64,000 nucleotides of DNA from Stentor roeselii (Eukaryota > Ciliophora > Heterotrichea > Heterotrichida > Stentoridae), in NCBI GenBank assembly GCA_006503475.1, contig RSEH01000062.1, positions 116,007 through 180,006 of the forward strand, given 5' to 3'. Position numbers and translations under genes: made by a program. Numbering within the stretch: the first letter of the stretch is position 1; each line of letters starts with the position of its first letter. Below the pieces are notes generated by a model, which had not been told where the DNA came from, did not search any database, and was given only the letters and a program-made list of their open reading frames with translations. This document shows, piece by piece, positions 40,924 to 50,802 of the stretch.

Positions 40924-41847
40924 TCATTGGAGAAGGAATGTTGTGATCCAGTACTCCATAAAACTGTACATGAAACGGTATTGGTCTTCTGTGGCGACCA
41001 TTCCCCATCGGTACTCGCGAAGTCTTCGGACTGTGCGGAAAACTGAAATTGATGTGACTTCTTCGCATGGGTTTTCTAGTTGGACTACCATGTCGAATAA
41101 ACCCAGAAGAACACCTGTACGGCCGATACCTGCTGAACAGTGGACTATCACTTTTCCGATGTGCTTTTTCATTTTATGCTGGATCATGAAAATTGTGTAG
41201 TTTAAACTGCTGAATGATTCTTTTATGTCTGGAGCTGAATTGTCTTCCCAACCTAAGATTTCTAAATGTGTGATCTTTTTTTCTATCCCTGCATAACTAA
41301 TGATAAGCGTTCTCTTAATAGTATTATTAAACTTCTGCTTTTCCTTCACCATCCTGATTTCAATATCTTCAAAGCAAATCAATCCCGCAACAGGAAAGTA
41401 TTCAAAGCACTTAGGAACATCATTTTCCACAAATCCGCAACACATGACAATCAAACTAACATCCTGTTCACAAACCATTTTCCAAAAATCACAGCAAGTA
41501 TTAGAAAGTGGTGCCTGTGTAGCAATGATGCGATTTTCATAATTAAAGACCGAAATAAAAGAAGCATTGATATAATTCCCATTGTTTAAAACAACTCTGT
41601 TATCTCGATAAGGAAGAATATCTTTATACCGATTCATCAAACAATAATTCAAATCATTTTCAAGTATTTCAAGATGCGAAGAGGTTTCAGTGATTTTTTT
41701 CAATATAAGAAATTCAGTGTGTTTATCTCGGGCACGACTGTGATAAAGAAACTCGTTAAAAGGCAGAGGTCTTTCCGCTTTAAGCAAAACTGGACTTTTA
41801 TTCACAAAGACTCCTGAAAGATCCCGTTTATCCATTTCCCTGAACAT
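40924..41847 (-). CDS. Classical protein tyrosine phosphatase
   Basis: 307 residues, one catalytic domain. The substrate-recognition block reads MNRYKDILPYRDNRVVL, the core ATQAPLSNTCCDFWKMVCE, and the active site VIVHCSAGIGRTG near 243 with Cys and Arg intact. The WPD loop reads WED (GWEDNSAPD), keeping the acid Asp. The Q-loop Gln is present (EDQYRFMY). There is no receptor or membrane part. It removes phosphate from tyrosine; its substrate is unknown. Start context TTATTAATA. Confidence 0.92.
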   Translation of the reverse strand: MFREMDKRDLSGVFVNKSPVLLKAERPLPFNEFLYHSRARDKHTEFLILKKITETSSHLEILENDLNYCLMNRYKDILPYRDNRVVLNNGNYINASFISVFNYENRIIATQAPLSNTCCDFWKMVCEQDVSLIVMCCGFVENDVPKCFEYFPVAGLICFEDIEIRMVKEKQKFNNTIKRTLIISYAGIEKKITHLEILGWEDNSAPDIKESFSSLNYTIFMIQHKMKKHIGKVIVHCSAGIGRTGVLLGLFDMVVQLENPCEEVTSISVFRTVRRLREYRWGMVATEDQYRFMYSFMEYWITTFLLQ

Positions 41848-41871
41848 TATTAATAAATTAATCCCTAAACT

Positions 41872-43521
41872 TTACAAAAAACGTGAATGCTCTGAAACAA
41901 CTCGATCAACTACCTCGAAAAACGTTTGAAGTCGGTTTTGAATGAAATCCTGCTCGTTAATAAATCGAAAAACTCCTGAAATAATCTCAGTGATTTTTTT
42001 TTCAGCAGTTTTCAGTTCTTCATTTTTTTTTATATTAGCGAAAACTTCGTTTTCGAGGTTTTTTTGCTGTCTTTGGAGGTTTTTTCTCAGCATTTTTAAT
42101 GTGCGTTGCTCGTTTATCAGGAAATTGACAGAGTCTCGATCTGAAGAGTGACTGAGGCAGGACTTTGTGAGATTTGCTTCTCTTTGATTGAGTTCCTGTT
42201 CTTTTTCAATGAGTCTTGACTCTTGGAGTTTAACATAAGTCTCGAAGCCTTCTAAGACATTATGAGAATCGATTGAAAAGCCCTTGTTTTCTTTGTCGAC
42301 ATTTGAAGAGTTTTCAATGTTCAACCCGACTTCCTGCAAAGTTCTTGTCTTTTGACCTGGTCTCAGTCTTGCCGCTGCCAAAGTCGACCTTTGGGCTGAC
42401 GCGTTTATTGCTCTTAAAGTTCTCAGATTTGATTGTCTTGTCTTCAGCCGATCGATTTTCGTTTGAATCACTTCAGAAGTCGCTGAAGTTTGAAGTTCTT
42501 CTAATTTCCAGATTTCTTCTTGAATTGAAGCCATTTCTTCTGAATGGGTATTTGAAAAAAAATTTTCTTTACTTGAAGGCGTCAGTCTTGCATTGCGACT
42601 TGAAGGGCGACGAGGTAAGTTGCAGGATTCGATGAAAGATAAGAATTTTTTACTGTCATTTCGAACTTTTTCTATGATTTTTTTGTGATGTTTCAAGGTT
42701 TCCATGTCTTTTTGAAATTGGGACTTTTGGTTAAGTAGTTTCACTTCTTTGGACCTGAGAGTTGATTTTAAGCAGTGAAGGTCTTTAAGACTTTCATTTA
42801 GGTGGAGAAGTTTGGATTGGAATAAGGACTTTAAACGTCCGAGTTCGAATGATTTCCATTCTAAATCGCTTAGAAGTGCCTCTTGACGCGGGTTTGAAGT
42901 ATGGCTTCGGGTGATGTGCATTGAAGATAATGGGTAGGAGTAGGTGAACTGGTCGTTGAAGGCTTCTTGCATTTGATTTAGAAGAATTAATGAATTTTCT
43001 GGAGATGGGCTTCGAATAGAAGCTTTTTCTTGGAAGTTGAATGAGAAACTTGAAATTTCTGACTTGTCAACAAGGTTAAACTTTTTCTTATTCAACATGA
43101 AAAGCAGGTCTTGGCCTGAGACTTGAATTTTTACCTTTTCTTCAGTTTTCAATTGTTGTAAGCTGTTGATGATGTGGTCAAGTTCTTCAAAATTAACTTC
43201 TAATACTACCTGGGTATCGTTTGAATGACTTTTTCTCAGTTCCATGCTGCGAAAGTCTTCTCGAACCATGGAAGTTCTGTCGAATTCTAATAAAAACTCC
43301 TCAAATCCTTTATAAAACTTTAAATCAGTCAAATTTTCTTCGATTTCTTCGGAAAAACGAGAAAAAGTTTTCTGTGAGTCGACTGATGCAGAGGTCAGGT
43401 AAAAAGAAACTTCAGATGATTGGTCAATCGCGATGCCTTGAAGTACTTGGTTCAAACGATCAAGTTGCTGGAAAACTGACTCGTTGTCTGTTTTTTTGCC
43501 TTCAGTCAACTGAAATGACAT
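41872..43521 (-). CDS. Long coiled-coil protein
   Basis: 549 residues, with coiled coil at about 215-300 and 430-530, separated by a Ser/Arg-rich part (310-345). The first 190 residues look partly folded. No enzyme motif or recognised family. It stands in tandem with the phosphatase and katanin genes on the same strand, 24 bp from the phosphatase start. Confidence 0.65.
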   Translation of the reverse strand: MSFQLTEGKKTDNESVFQQLDRLNQVLQGIAIDQSSEVSFYLTSASVDSQKTFSRFSEEIEENLTDLKFYKGFEEFLLEFDRTSMVREDFRSMELRKSHSNDTQVVLEVNFEELDHIINSLQQLKTEEKVKIQVSGQDLLFMLNKKKFNLVDKSEISSFSFNFQEKASIRSPSPENSLILLNQMQEAFNDQFTYSYPLSSMHITRSHTSNPRQEALLSDLEWKSFELGRLKSLFQSKLLHLNESLKDLHCLKSTLRSKEVKLLNQKSQFQKDMETLKHHKKIIEKVRNDSKKFLSFIESCNLPRRPSSRNARLTPSSKENFFSNTHSEEMASIQEEIWKLEELQTSATSEVIQTKIDRLKTRQSNLRTLRAINASAQRSTLAAARLRPGQKTRTLQEVGLNIENSSNVDKENKGFSIDSHNVLEGFETYVKLQESRLIEKEQELNQREANLTKSCLSHSSDRDSVNFLINEQRTLKMLRKNLQRQQKNLENEVFANIKKNEELKTAEKKITEIISGVFRFINEQDFIQNRLQTFFEVVDRVVSEHSRFL

Positions 43522-43845
43522 ATTTAAATTTGTATGAAAGAAGGTTGAAAATTTATTAGCTTTTAAGGATTTAATGAAGACTTCAAAGAAGTAAGGTTCA
43601 AGATTTTGACTTTTTGTTAAATTGATTAAAAGCTTTGAAATTTTAAAATTTTTTTATTACAGTGAAAGAGTTAAAGTAAAAAATTGTATTTATCTTAAAT
43701 AAAATTGATTCATTAATAAATCTAATTCACAAATATCATCTTTTATTCAATTTATTTCTAATCCTTATCATTAAGCATAAAAACATTTAACACCCTTCGA
43801 GTCCTTCAAGTAAATTAATTTTATTATAACCCCCCATCTATAATA
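43522..43845. other. AT-rich divergent intergenic spacer
   Basis: 324 bp between opposed start codons; nothing beyond AT-rich low-complexity sequence was seen. Confidence 0.5.
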
Positions 43846-44331
43846 ATGAACTACTCAAGACAAATCCAAGACGACCTTCTAAACGAGTACACATGTCTCA
43901 GCGGGTTAAGACCAAACGACTCTTCTAAATCAAGAATCCCTGAAACAAGAACTTCATCACCACTGCCAAGAACAAGCAGCAAAAGTCAGATAGAAAGTCT
44001 AAAAATCAGTCTAGATCGACAAGAACAAGACAGAAAAGTCGAACAATTCAAGAAACAAGCTCTTGAAAATAACCGAATCATGAGTCAAGGTCTTGAAGAC
44101 CTGGAATCAAAAAGTTCTCCCAGTACTCCTGACTTCTGCAAAGAAATAAAAAATAAGAAGAATAAGTTTGTGAGGACTGACTTTCCTAAATCGATTTCAA
44201 GTGAATTTCCTTTCTTTGACTCACCTATTGAAAAAAAAGAACTGGTTGATTTCATGAGACTCACTGATGAGAGGATTGGCCGAGAAGAGACCTTTGATGT
44301 TATTGAAAGGTTATCAAAAAGGCAGAGGTGA
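43846..44331 (+). CDS. Unknown small protein
   Basis: 161 residues, polar, with a short coiled coil at about 45-90 (SKSQIESLKISLDRQEQD) and a more hydrophobic part near 115-130 (FPKSISSEFPFFDSP). No domain recognised. Start context CATCTATAATA. Confidence 0.6.
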   Translation: MNYSRQIQDDLLNEYTCLSGLRPNDSSKSRIPETRTSSPLPRTSSKSQIESLKISLDRQEQDRKVEQFKKQALENNRIMSQGLEDLESKSSPSTPDFCKEIKNKKNKFVRTDFPKSISSEFPFFDSPIEKKELVDFMRLTDERIGREETFDVIERLSKRQR

Positions 44332-44576
44332 TTACTTCCATATTAAATTACATTTGAAAGTAAAACATGTAGAGTTTAGAAGTTGCTATAATTTTAAATT
44401 TTTATATAAAATAACTTATTCTTAACGTTATTTTCAATTCTCATATCCAATACCCTATCCTTCACCAACATCAAAATTTTCAATCCACATCAAATCCTGA
44501 TCATCTTCAAAACTCATAAAAAAAATCCTTTAATCATAAATTCTAAAAAAAAATTCCAAAACCACCCTAAAAAAAA

Positions 44577-44948
44577 CTATAATCTATTAAGCTTCTCTGC
44601 CTTGACCAACGGATTCTCTTCTGACAATTTTCTGATTCCAACAGTTTTAAAATCAAATGTGCAGTTATGCTGTTCAGCCTGTCTATGAGTTGTACAAAAA
44701 TAGTTCCCGCATTCACATCGAAAAGGCATAAGATTCAGTCTTTTTTTACATAAAAAGCATCGATCAGGAGAGGCAGCAGGTGCTGCTTTGGTTTCTTCTG
44801 TGATTTGAGGTACTTTGTTCGCGATATCCTGCACAGTGGTCAGGTTTCTCTTGTTGGCCTGAGCCTGGTTGAAACATTTTGAGCACATGTTTTCAGTTGA
44901 AGGGTTTCCAAAAAACTTTTTGCAGCTGGTGCAAAGAGGAGTATCCAT
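44577..44948 (-). CDS. A20/AN1 zinc-finger stress-type protein
   Basis: 123 residues. An N-terminal A20 finger (LCTSCKKFFGNPSTENMCSK) and a C-terminal AN1 finger (CFLCKKRLNLMPFRCECGNY, then FCTTHRQAEQHNC) are both complete. This is the plan of ZFAND5/6 and plant SAP proteins, which bind ubiquitin and the proteasome during stress. Confidence 0.92.
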   Translation of the reverse strand: MDTPLCTSCKKFFGNPSTENMCSKCFNQAQANKRNLTTVQDIANKVPQITEETKAAPAASPDRCFLCKKRLNLMPFRCECGNYFCTTHRQAEQHNCTFDFKTVGIRKLSEENPLVKAEKLNRL

Positions 44949-45019
44949 TAATTATGATGAATGCAAGGCGAAAATGGTTCCACGATTTGAATATGGAAGG
45001 CAGGTTGTTGACTTAGCTC

Positions 45020-45676
45020 TTAAGATTTTATTATTCCGTAGATATACCCTACAAGGATTCCTAATAGACTTGCCAGAACAAGATGAATCGTTCCAAAGCC
45101 TTTCAATGCTTCTTCCTCAAACTTGGTGATTTCATCATCACGATTTTTAAGCTGATCAATGATACCTCGGTGCTCTTCTTCTAGTTTTTTCTTGATATTT
45201 TCCTGTTTTTCATGAAATTCTTTCAAGTCCTTGATTTCAGTCTTCAAAGCTTCACTTCTGTCAGACTTTCCTTCACTAAGAACAGAGCCATAAACACTTG
45301 AAGTTTTGAATTGAGGCTCGTTGCACTTTACTGAAAGTCTGACATCTTTCACATCATCTGGTTTAGAAGCCCAGAAGTTGTTGACCTGGTCTGGAGACAA
45401 GGGTGATGAACAAGGAGCGGTTTGAATTGAAAATTTATGCTTTTGGTAGTCTTGAAGCTCTCCTTTCGGGTTGATGGTCACCACCACTTCTTTTGATTCT
45501 CCCACTGAAAGGAAACCTGAACTTGGACGGACTACATAGTTCGATGGTGCAGTTGTCCGGATTTTAAAGCAAACTCCTGAAGAATGAATATTCCGAATGT
45601 TTAGATTCGTTGTTGACATCTGGTCCGGGGTGTAGTCGAATTCTAAGAAGTTCGATGGAAAAGTCTCGATGTACAT
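45020..45676 (-). CDS. VAP: VAP-type MSP-domain protein of the ER membrane
   Basis: 218 residues. An MSP beta-fold fills residues 1-115 (FLEFDYTPDQMSTTNLNIRN; VCFKIRTTAPSNYVVRPSSG). A coiled coil (145-185) and a C-terminal membrane anchor (IHLVLASLLGILVGYIYGII) follow. VAP proteins sit in the ER and bind FFAT-motif lipid-transfer proteins at contact sites; the START protein in this window has no obvious FFAT motif. Confidence 0.9.
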   Translation of the reverse strand: MYIETFPSNFLEFDYTPDQMSTTNLNIRNIHSSGVCFKIRTTAPSNYVVRPSSGFLSVGESKEVVVTINPKGELQDYQKHKFSIQTAPCSSPLSPDQVNNFWASKPDDVKDVRLSVKCNEPQFKTSSVYGSVLSEGKSDRSEALKTEIKDLKEFHEKQENIKKKLEEEHRGIIDQLKNRDDEITKFEEEALKGFGTIHLVLASLLGILVGYIYGIIKS

Positions 45677-45949
45677 TTTTTATTGGAAACTATGGAGAAC
45701 TCATAAGATCTTTAAGCATATCAAAGAACTAACCGAATAGAGTTGAAGACGAGGCCAATTTAAGTTTATAATCGAAATCACAAATTTTTATAGAAAAATC
45801 TGCAAAAATTTTGCATCATTTCCATTCACTACTTGACAAATCAAACAATAAATCAAGCATTTCATAGAATGAAAATCATTAAAATTTTGAAAAATCTCTT
45901 AAAGCCAATAAAAACAATGCGAAAAATAAATTATTTAAATCTTCCTTAT

Positions 45950-47335
45950 TTACAACTCTTCTAACACTACTACTCCAAAACTTTCAACTCTCCAAAACCT
46001 CGCACTAAAAAAAATCTCCTCATTTTCACTTTTTTTCTCAACACAAAAGAAAGTATTCAACTCCTCCTCAGCCATAGTCCTAAGCCTGGGTCTACCTCCA
46101 AGAATCCTCCTTTCATTCATTTCCTGCTGATCTAAAAAATCCAAAAAAATCCTCCATTCCATCGAATCCTTAAATTTTCCAGAACCGAATTCCCTAAAAA
46201 GTATTCCAATTTTAGTGAAAAATGCAAAATTTCCCTTTCTAACACTTTTTCCATTCTTCTGAACCAGTTCATTCAAAGTCTCGCTCATCAACTTTTCCAG
46301 CAAGCAGGACTTGAAAAGCTGAATTTTTCTTACAGAAGAAATCAGCAAATTCGACTTGCTGTTAAAAATCGAACTGACCAGTTCGAAGAAGGCGAGATGA
46401 AGCTGAGAGCTCCAAATGTTTTGAAGGAAAAGGTCCTGTCTAAACTATACACTTGCAGTTTGAACGAAGTTGGAATAACCGAGCATGTAATTAAAAATCC
46501 CGAAATTTGAATTTATAGACTTTTTCATGATTTTCAACACGAGAATCGCTTGATTCGTGCCTTGTGACAAGAGTGATGTGAAAATTTCAAGGTTTTCTGA
46601 AATGATCCGAAGTGCTTGAAGCTTTGATTTGAAGGTTTTTTCAAGTGAGAGAAGTTCCAAGATCACTGAAAGACTTTCACATCGTTCTTTACTTGAGTTC
46701 AAAAGACTTTTCAGAGACTCTTCATCGAAAACTTGATCTAAAATCGTTTGGGTTAAAAAATTCAAACACGACCTGAGGATGTCTGAACAAGTCCTTGACT
46801 TCGGAAGGTCTTCATAAAGAATGGTATTCAAAAGCCCGATTAGTAACAAGTTGCAAGAATTAGGAAAACTTTTTAACGCCTCTTGAATTAAGCTTGAAAC
46901 ACTGAGACTTCTGATACTTTTGAATAAAGTGTTTACAAATTTCGGAGTTTTTATCATCAACTCTGCGGATTTTTGCGATTTTTCAACTAAAGGTTTTAAA
47001 AATTGGCAGAAATATCCACAAGATGTGAAATTCTCAAAACATTCATCAAGTAGAACGAAACTTTGAAAAATCATTTCTCCATCTTCAAAACGTTCTGGAA
47101 AGTTTTGAGAGATTAATTCTAACATCTGAGCTGCTATAAATGGAAAAGAGTTGTTTTCGAATTCGCATTTCAGGAAAATTATTTGAATCAGGCTGAACAT
47201 TTCATGGCCGTGAATTTTTTCCACAAGACTTGAGTTCAATTTTGACTGATTGTTAAAGACTTGGCTTGGGTGTATTAAACTTGATTTTTCTTTGAACTCT
47301 TCAAGGGCTTTAAAAGTTTCAAAGGCCATTTCCAT
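45950..47335 (-). CDS. SAPS-domain protein, PP6 regulatory-subunit-like, two exons
   Basis: Two frames join across a 15-nt intron at 46436-46450 (GTATAGTTTAGACAG), giving 456 residues of armadillo-like helices. Late in the protein the block FKDSMEWRIFLDFLDQQEMN then RRILGGRPR matches the family pattern of SAPS proteins (a Trp, a Leu run, then LGG-P). Earlier, FPFIAAQMLELISQNFP and LLSQGTNQAILVLKIMKK fit the same repeat family. SAPS proteins hold and direct PP6/Sit4 phosphatase. It is shorter than animal PP6R proteins. Start context GGTCTTATAA. Confidence 0.65.
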
Positions 47336-47487
47336 TTATAAGACCATAGTATTATGTCGATCAATACTAAAAATTGACCATTTTCAAACGATTTAAAGAT
47401 TCCATATTTATAAATTTATTAAAATGATGAAAAGAAATGAACCTCAAATGAGGAGAATATGCTTATCTGAACATCTTCTTATAAATA

Positions 47488-47928
47488 ATGATTTGGTCTT
47501 TCATAAAGAGTGTCTTTTTCATTGAAAAGCAGATATTCAAGATATACCTTCACGAGATGCGAGCAACTAGTTCAGGTAATCAATAGTCAGAGTACCAAAA
47601 CATAAAAAGACCCAATGTCGACTGGGGCTTCAAAGGCAAAGCTGAAGAAAAAGACGCGAAAAAGTCAGAAGGTTTCATGCCGATCGATGAAGCGATCAAC
47701 ATTCTTCAAGTACCTGCGACATTCACAGCAGAAGAAGTCGAGCAAAGATTTGAGAAGCTGTTCAACTTGAACGACCCAGCCAAGGGTGGTTCTTTTTTCA
47801 TTCAATGCAAGGTACGTGGAGCGAAGATCACTTTAATCAAACATCTCGAACCTGAGCCCTCAGCGCCTGAAACCACAGAAGGCGAAAGTGACCCAAAGCC
47901 GAATGAAAACAAAGAGACAAATAACTAG
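47488..47928 (+). CDS. PAM16: Pam16 (Tim16) of the mitochondrial import motor, two exons
   Basis: A 15-nt intron at 47576-47590 (GTAATCAATAGTCAG) joins an upstream exon to the main frame, giving 141 residues with an ATG at 47488 in the context TTATAAATA. The J-like core is clear: PIDEAINILQVPATFTAEEV, then FEKLFNLNDPAKGGSFFIQC and KVRGAK. It lacks the HPD of true J proteins, as Pam16 does. Pam16 holds Pam18 at the TIM23 channel. Without the intron, the protein would begin at an internal Met. Confidence 0.85.
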
Positions 47929-47944
47929 ATGTAATCATTTCTAC

Positions 47945-49981
47945 CTATCTCTCTAAAAATGCTAAAAGTAGCTGACGGATGTCGTTTTCAGTTGTTTCTT
48001 CTGGATTCAACTTGTTTTCACCCACTTGGAAAACGTTGCATGTCGAAATCACCCCGACTTCTCCTTCTTGCACAAAAGCTGCAAAAAATTCATGCAAATG
48101 GCAAAAAAAAAAATCGCCGACTACCACGTCGGCCACTTGAGAAACTTTTTGAATGAAGGACTGACTTAGCTTTTCGCTGATGAAGACGAGACACTTGGAA
48201 AGCTTCGGCTTTGAGGAATTATCGGTTTCGAGCATTTCGTAGGAAATTGTGCTGTTTATACCTGATTCCATTGATGGAATGTTACTTTTTGAATGGATTA
48301 GTTTGCGTAATTTGTTTAGAGATAGGTTTGTACGCTTTGGAAGCATGCTTAAAGGCCAGGAGATTATTACTGAGTCTTCTGGGTAGTTTAGGAAACAGAG
48401 GTTTTTTGATCGTTCTAGGTTGCCTTTGGAGAATGAGAGGGAGTAGGTGATTTTGAAGACTTTTAATTCTTTGTTGCCTTTTGTTTCTTCGATGTGTCCG
48501 TTTAAAATTTTAATGAGATGCGAGCACATGCAAATGATTTTTTTCATTTTTCCCTTTTCCGTTGAAACTTTGTTACTTTTAAGCCATTTTTTGTTAAACA
48601 TAGAATTCATAGTTTTTTCATTCAATTTCGAGCTGAAGAACTTGAACTTATACTGAATCATAAGCAAAGACTAAATAAAACTTACAGACCTAGTAACAGT
48701 AATAAGAAGATGAGCCCCTTTATCCAAATAAAAACTGATAAACTCAATCATAAGCTTCAACAACAAGTTATGTTTATACTTATCAGACCTGACACTGGGT
48801 ATATCCTTATCAATCAACAAGTTGATTTTCATATCCTTTCCTGAAAGTTTATTCCAAATCATCTGAATAGTGTTAACAACTTCAGTCTTCACATCAAAGT
48901 CACAAAACTTCAAATCAGAACTTCCAAGTAAAATATTAATCAAAGTTTTCGTTTCCAGCTGTGAAAACAAATAATCTCTTACACAGTTCAAGTCACTTTC
49001 ATCCAGCGGCTTCTGCAACAAGTAAAGATTTAAGAACTTTTTCTCAATATTTTGAAAAGGATCTTGATTTTCTTTCGAGCATTCAAACAAAATTTTCCTT
49101 TCAGCAACATGAGAACTGATATCACGAAAGATCAGCAAGAACAAGTTCTTGCTGTGAATAGACAAAGGAAGAATTCTAATTAAAATAGAGCTGAATTTTT
49201 CACATTTTTCTTCTGATTTCCTTAAAAACAGTACTTCTTGTTCACTTTCAATTCCTTTTTTCGCCTTTTTGATAAGACTGAAGCAATTATCACAGATTTC
49301 TTCAGAAAACAACTGGTTTATATGAGAAGTTCCAGCCTGGGCTAAAATCGTTTCAAGTTGACGAGCGGTGAAGTTTTTCTCGATAATCGTCCCGAACTGG
49401 TCTAACACGAAGTAACCTGCATTGATGTCTTTCGAGGAATCTTGCAGGTCTTCAGTCATATCTCGATAAATCGACTTCATTGCCCAAAAATATTTAAAGT
49501 CTTTTTTGACCAGAATGAAAAAAATCAAACAAAGGACTGCCTCGGGCAGGCCTGAATAAAAAGATTGGTGAAAGATTCTTCGAAAGAAAAGGGAAATCAT
49601 GTAGATTGTGAGACTTTGGGATATGAAATAATGATAAATCAACTCGAATAATAGTAAAAGTACCTCGGATTGAGAGGAATTCAGAGGGGATGACATAATG
49701 ATTACAAGGATCAGGTAAGGCGAGTACTTTGAGAGCCTTGGATTGCTACGCATTAAGAGATATGCTGGAATTGTTAGAAAATGATAGAAAGAATTGCTTT
49801 GTCTTGTTAAGGACCATATTTGCATCAGGAAAAATAAAGAGTTTATAAGGAAGGGCTTTGGGGTTTGTGTGTTATCGAACTCGGCTTTGTATTTTATCTC
49901 GTTTTGGCTTGAGGAGAATTTGAGGAACAGGTTCAGGTTGTAACCACTGAAGAACTCTTTTCTCTTGTCATTGAAATTCAT
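47945..49981 (-). CDS. Membrane PAS / degenerate histidine-kinase-like protein, two exons
   Basis: A 15-nt intron at 48671-48685 (GTAAGTTTTATTTAG) joins two frames into 673 residues. Residues about 45-170 hold several hydrophobic spans. A PAS-like domain follows (INAGYFVLDQFGTIIEKNF; LLIFRDISSHVAERK). The next part resembles a dimer helix and an N-box-like segment (LIDKDIPSVRSDKYKHNLLL; LMIEFISFYLDKGAH), but the usual catalytic Asn and phospho-His are not evident. The end (SKCLVFISEKLSQSFIQKVS) is not identified. It may be a dead or divergent sensor kinase. Confidence 0.65.
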
Positions 49982-50355
49982 TTATAAAGATAGTTTATGG
50001 TTAGGATTTTTGGGTTTTTTAGAAGTTTTAAGAGATTAAAGTGATTTAGCAGAGATTTATATGAGTTTTTATTGATTTAATAGAAAATTGTTTACTTTGA
50101 AGGATTTTTATAATCAGAATATTATAAATTTTAGGGTTTATTAAGTTGAAATTTTCTGAAAATTTAGTGATTTTTCTATTTTTTATCTGAGTAAAAGTTC
50201 TATTATCTAGACAAGAAAAAGGTTAAATTATCATTTGATTTAAATTTAGATAGAAAGACACATGCATCTTAAAGAAATATATCAAAAATATATTTGAAAT
50301 TTAGTTTTAGATCAAGAAGGCCAAGTTAATCCACCAAGAAATATCCCTATAAAAA
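49982..50355. other. AT-rich divergent intergenic spacer
   Basis: 374 bp between opposed start codons. AT-rich, no frame or structure; each side ends in a TATAA-type start context (TTTATAA and CCTATAAAAA). Confidence 0.5.
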
Positions 50356-50790
50356 ATGAAATCACGTCAAGCAGTGAAGTCCGACATTCCAATTCTTTCA
50401 GAACTTCTTCAAAGTTTCTGTTCCGAGTATCTAAACAAGTCCCTCTGCGAAGAATCATGCTTAAAAGGTGTAAGTCACTTCTTCGACCACCCCTACCTAG
50501 GCCGATACTACATCTGTGAGTCAGAAGGTTCAGTATTAGGTTACTCAATGGTGTTCTTCGAGTGGAGTGACTGGCGTGCAGGAAACATGTACTACATCGA
50601 AGCGGCTTACACAAGACCTGCGCACCGCCACAAGGGGGTATTCAAATCTCTATTCAAAGCAATGCACTCAGACGCTAATTCCGAAAACTCTGCAATAAGA
50701 GTAATCGTGACTGAGTCTTTTCCAGTCCAAGCCCTTCAAAGTCTCGGCCTTCACGAGTCTCACTACAGAGTCTTCGAAATAATTCACTAG
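50356..50790 (+). CDS. GNAT-family N-acetyltransferase
   Basis: 144 residues. The acetyl-CoA fold is seen in the central strand (NMYYIEAAYTRPAHRHKGVF) with the RxxGxx pyrophosphate loop (RHKGVFKSL), and the final strand near LGLHESHYRVFE. The N-terminus (RQAVKSDIPILSELLQSF) matches the family. It could acetylate a small molecule such as a polyamine or a protein N-terminus; substrate is unknown. The next gene starts 12 bp on. Confidence 0.85.
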   Translation: MKSRQAVKSDIPILSELLQSFCSEYLNKSLCEESCLKGVSHFFDHPYLGRYYICESEGSVLGYSMVFFEWSDWRAGNMYYIEAAYTRPAHRHKGVFKSLFKAMHSDANSENSAIRVIVTESFPVQALQSLGLHESHYRVFEIIH

Positions 50791-50802
50791 TTAATCATTA
50801 TA

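Noticed and set aside
46436-46450. A 17-nt intron beginning two bases earlier at GTGTATAG
   Set aside because: The 15-nt choice keeps the frame and matches the size of all other introns; a 17-nt intron would shift the frame.
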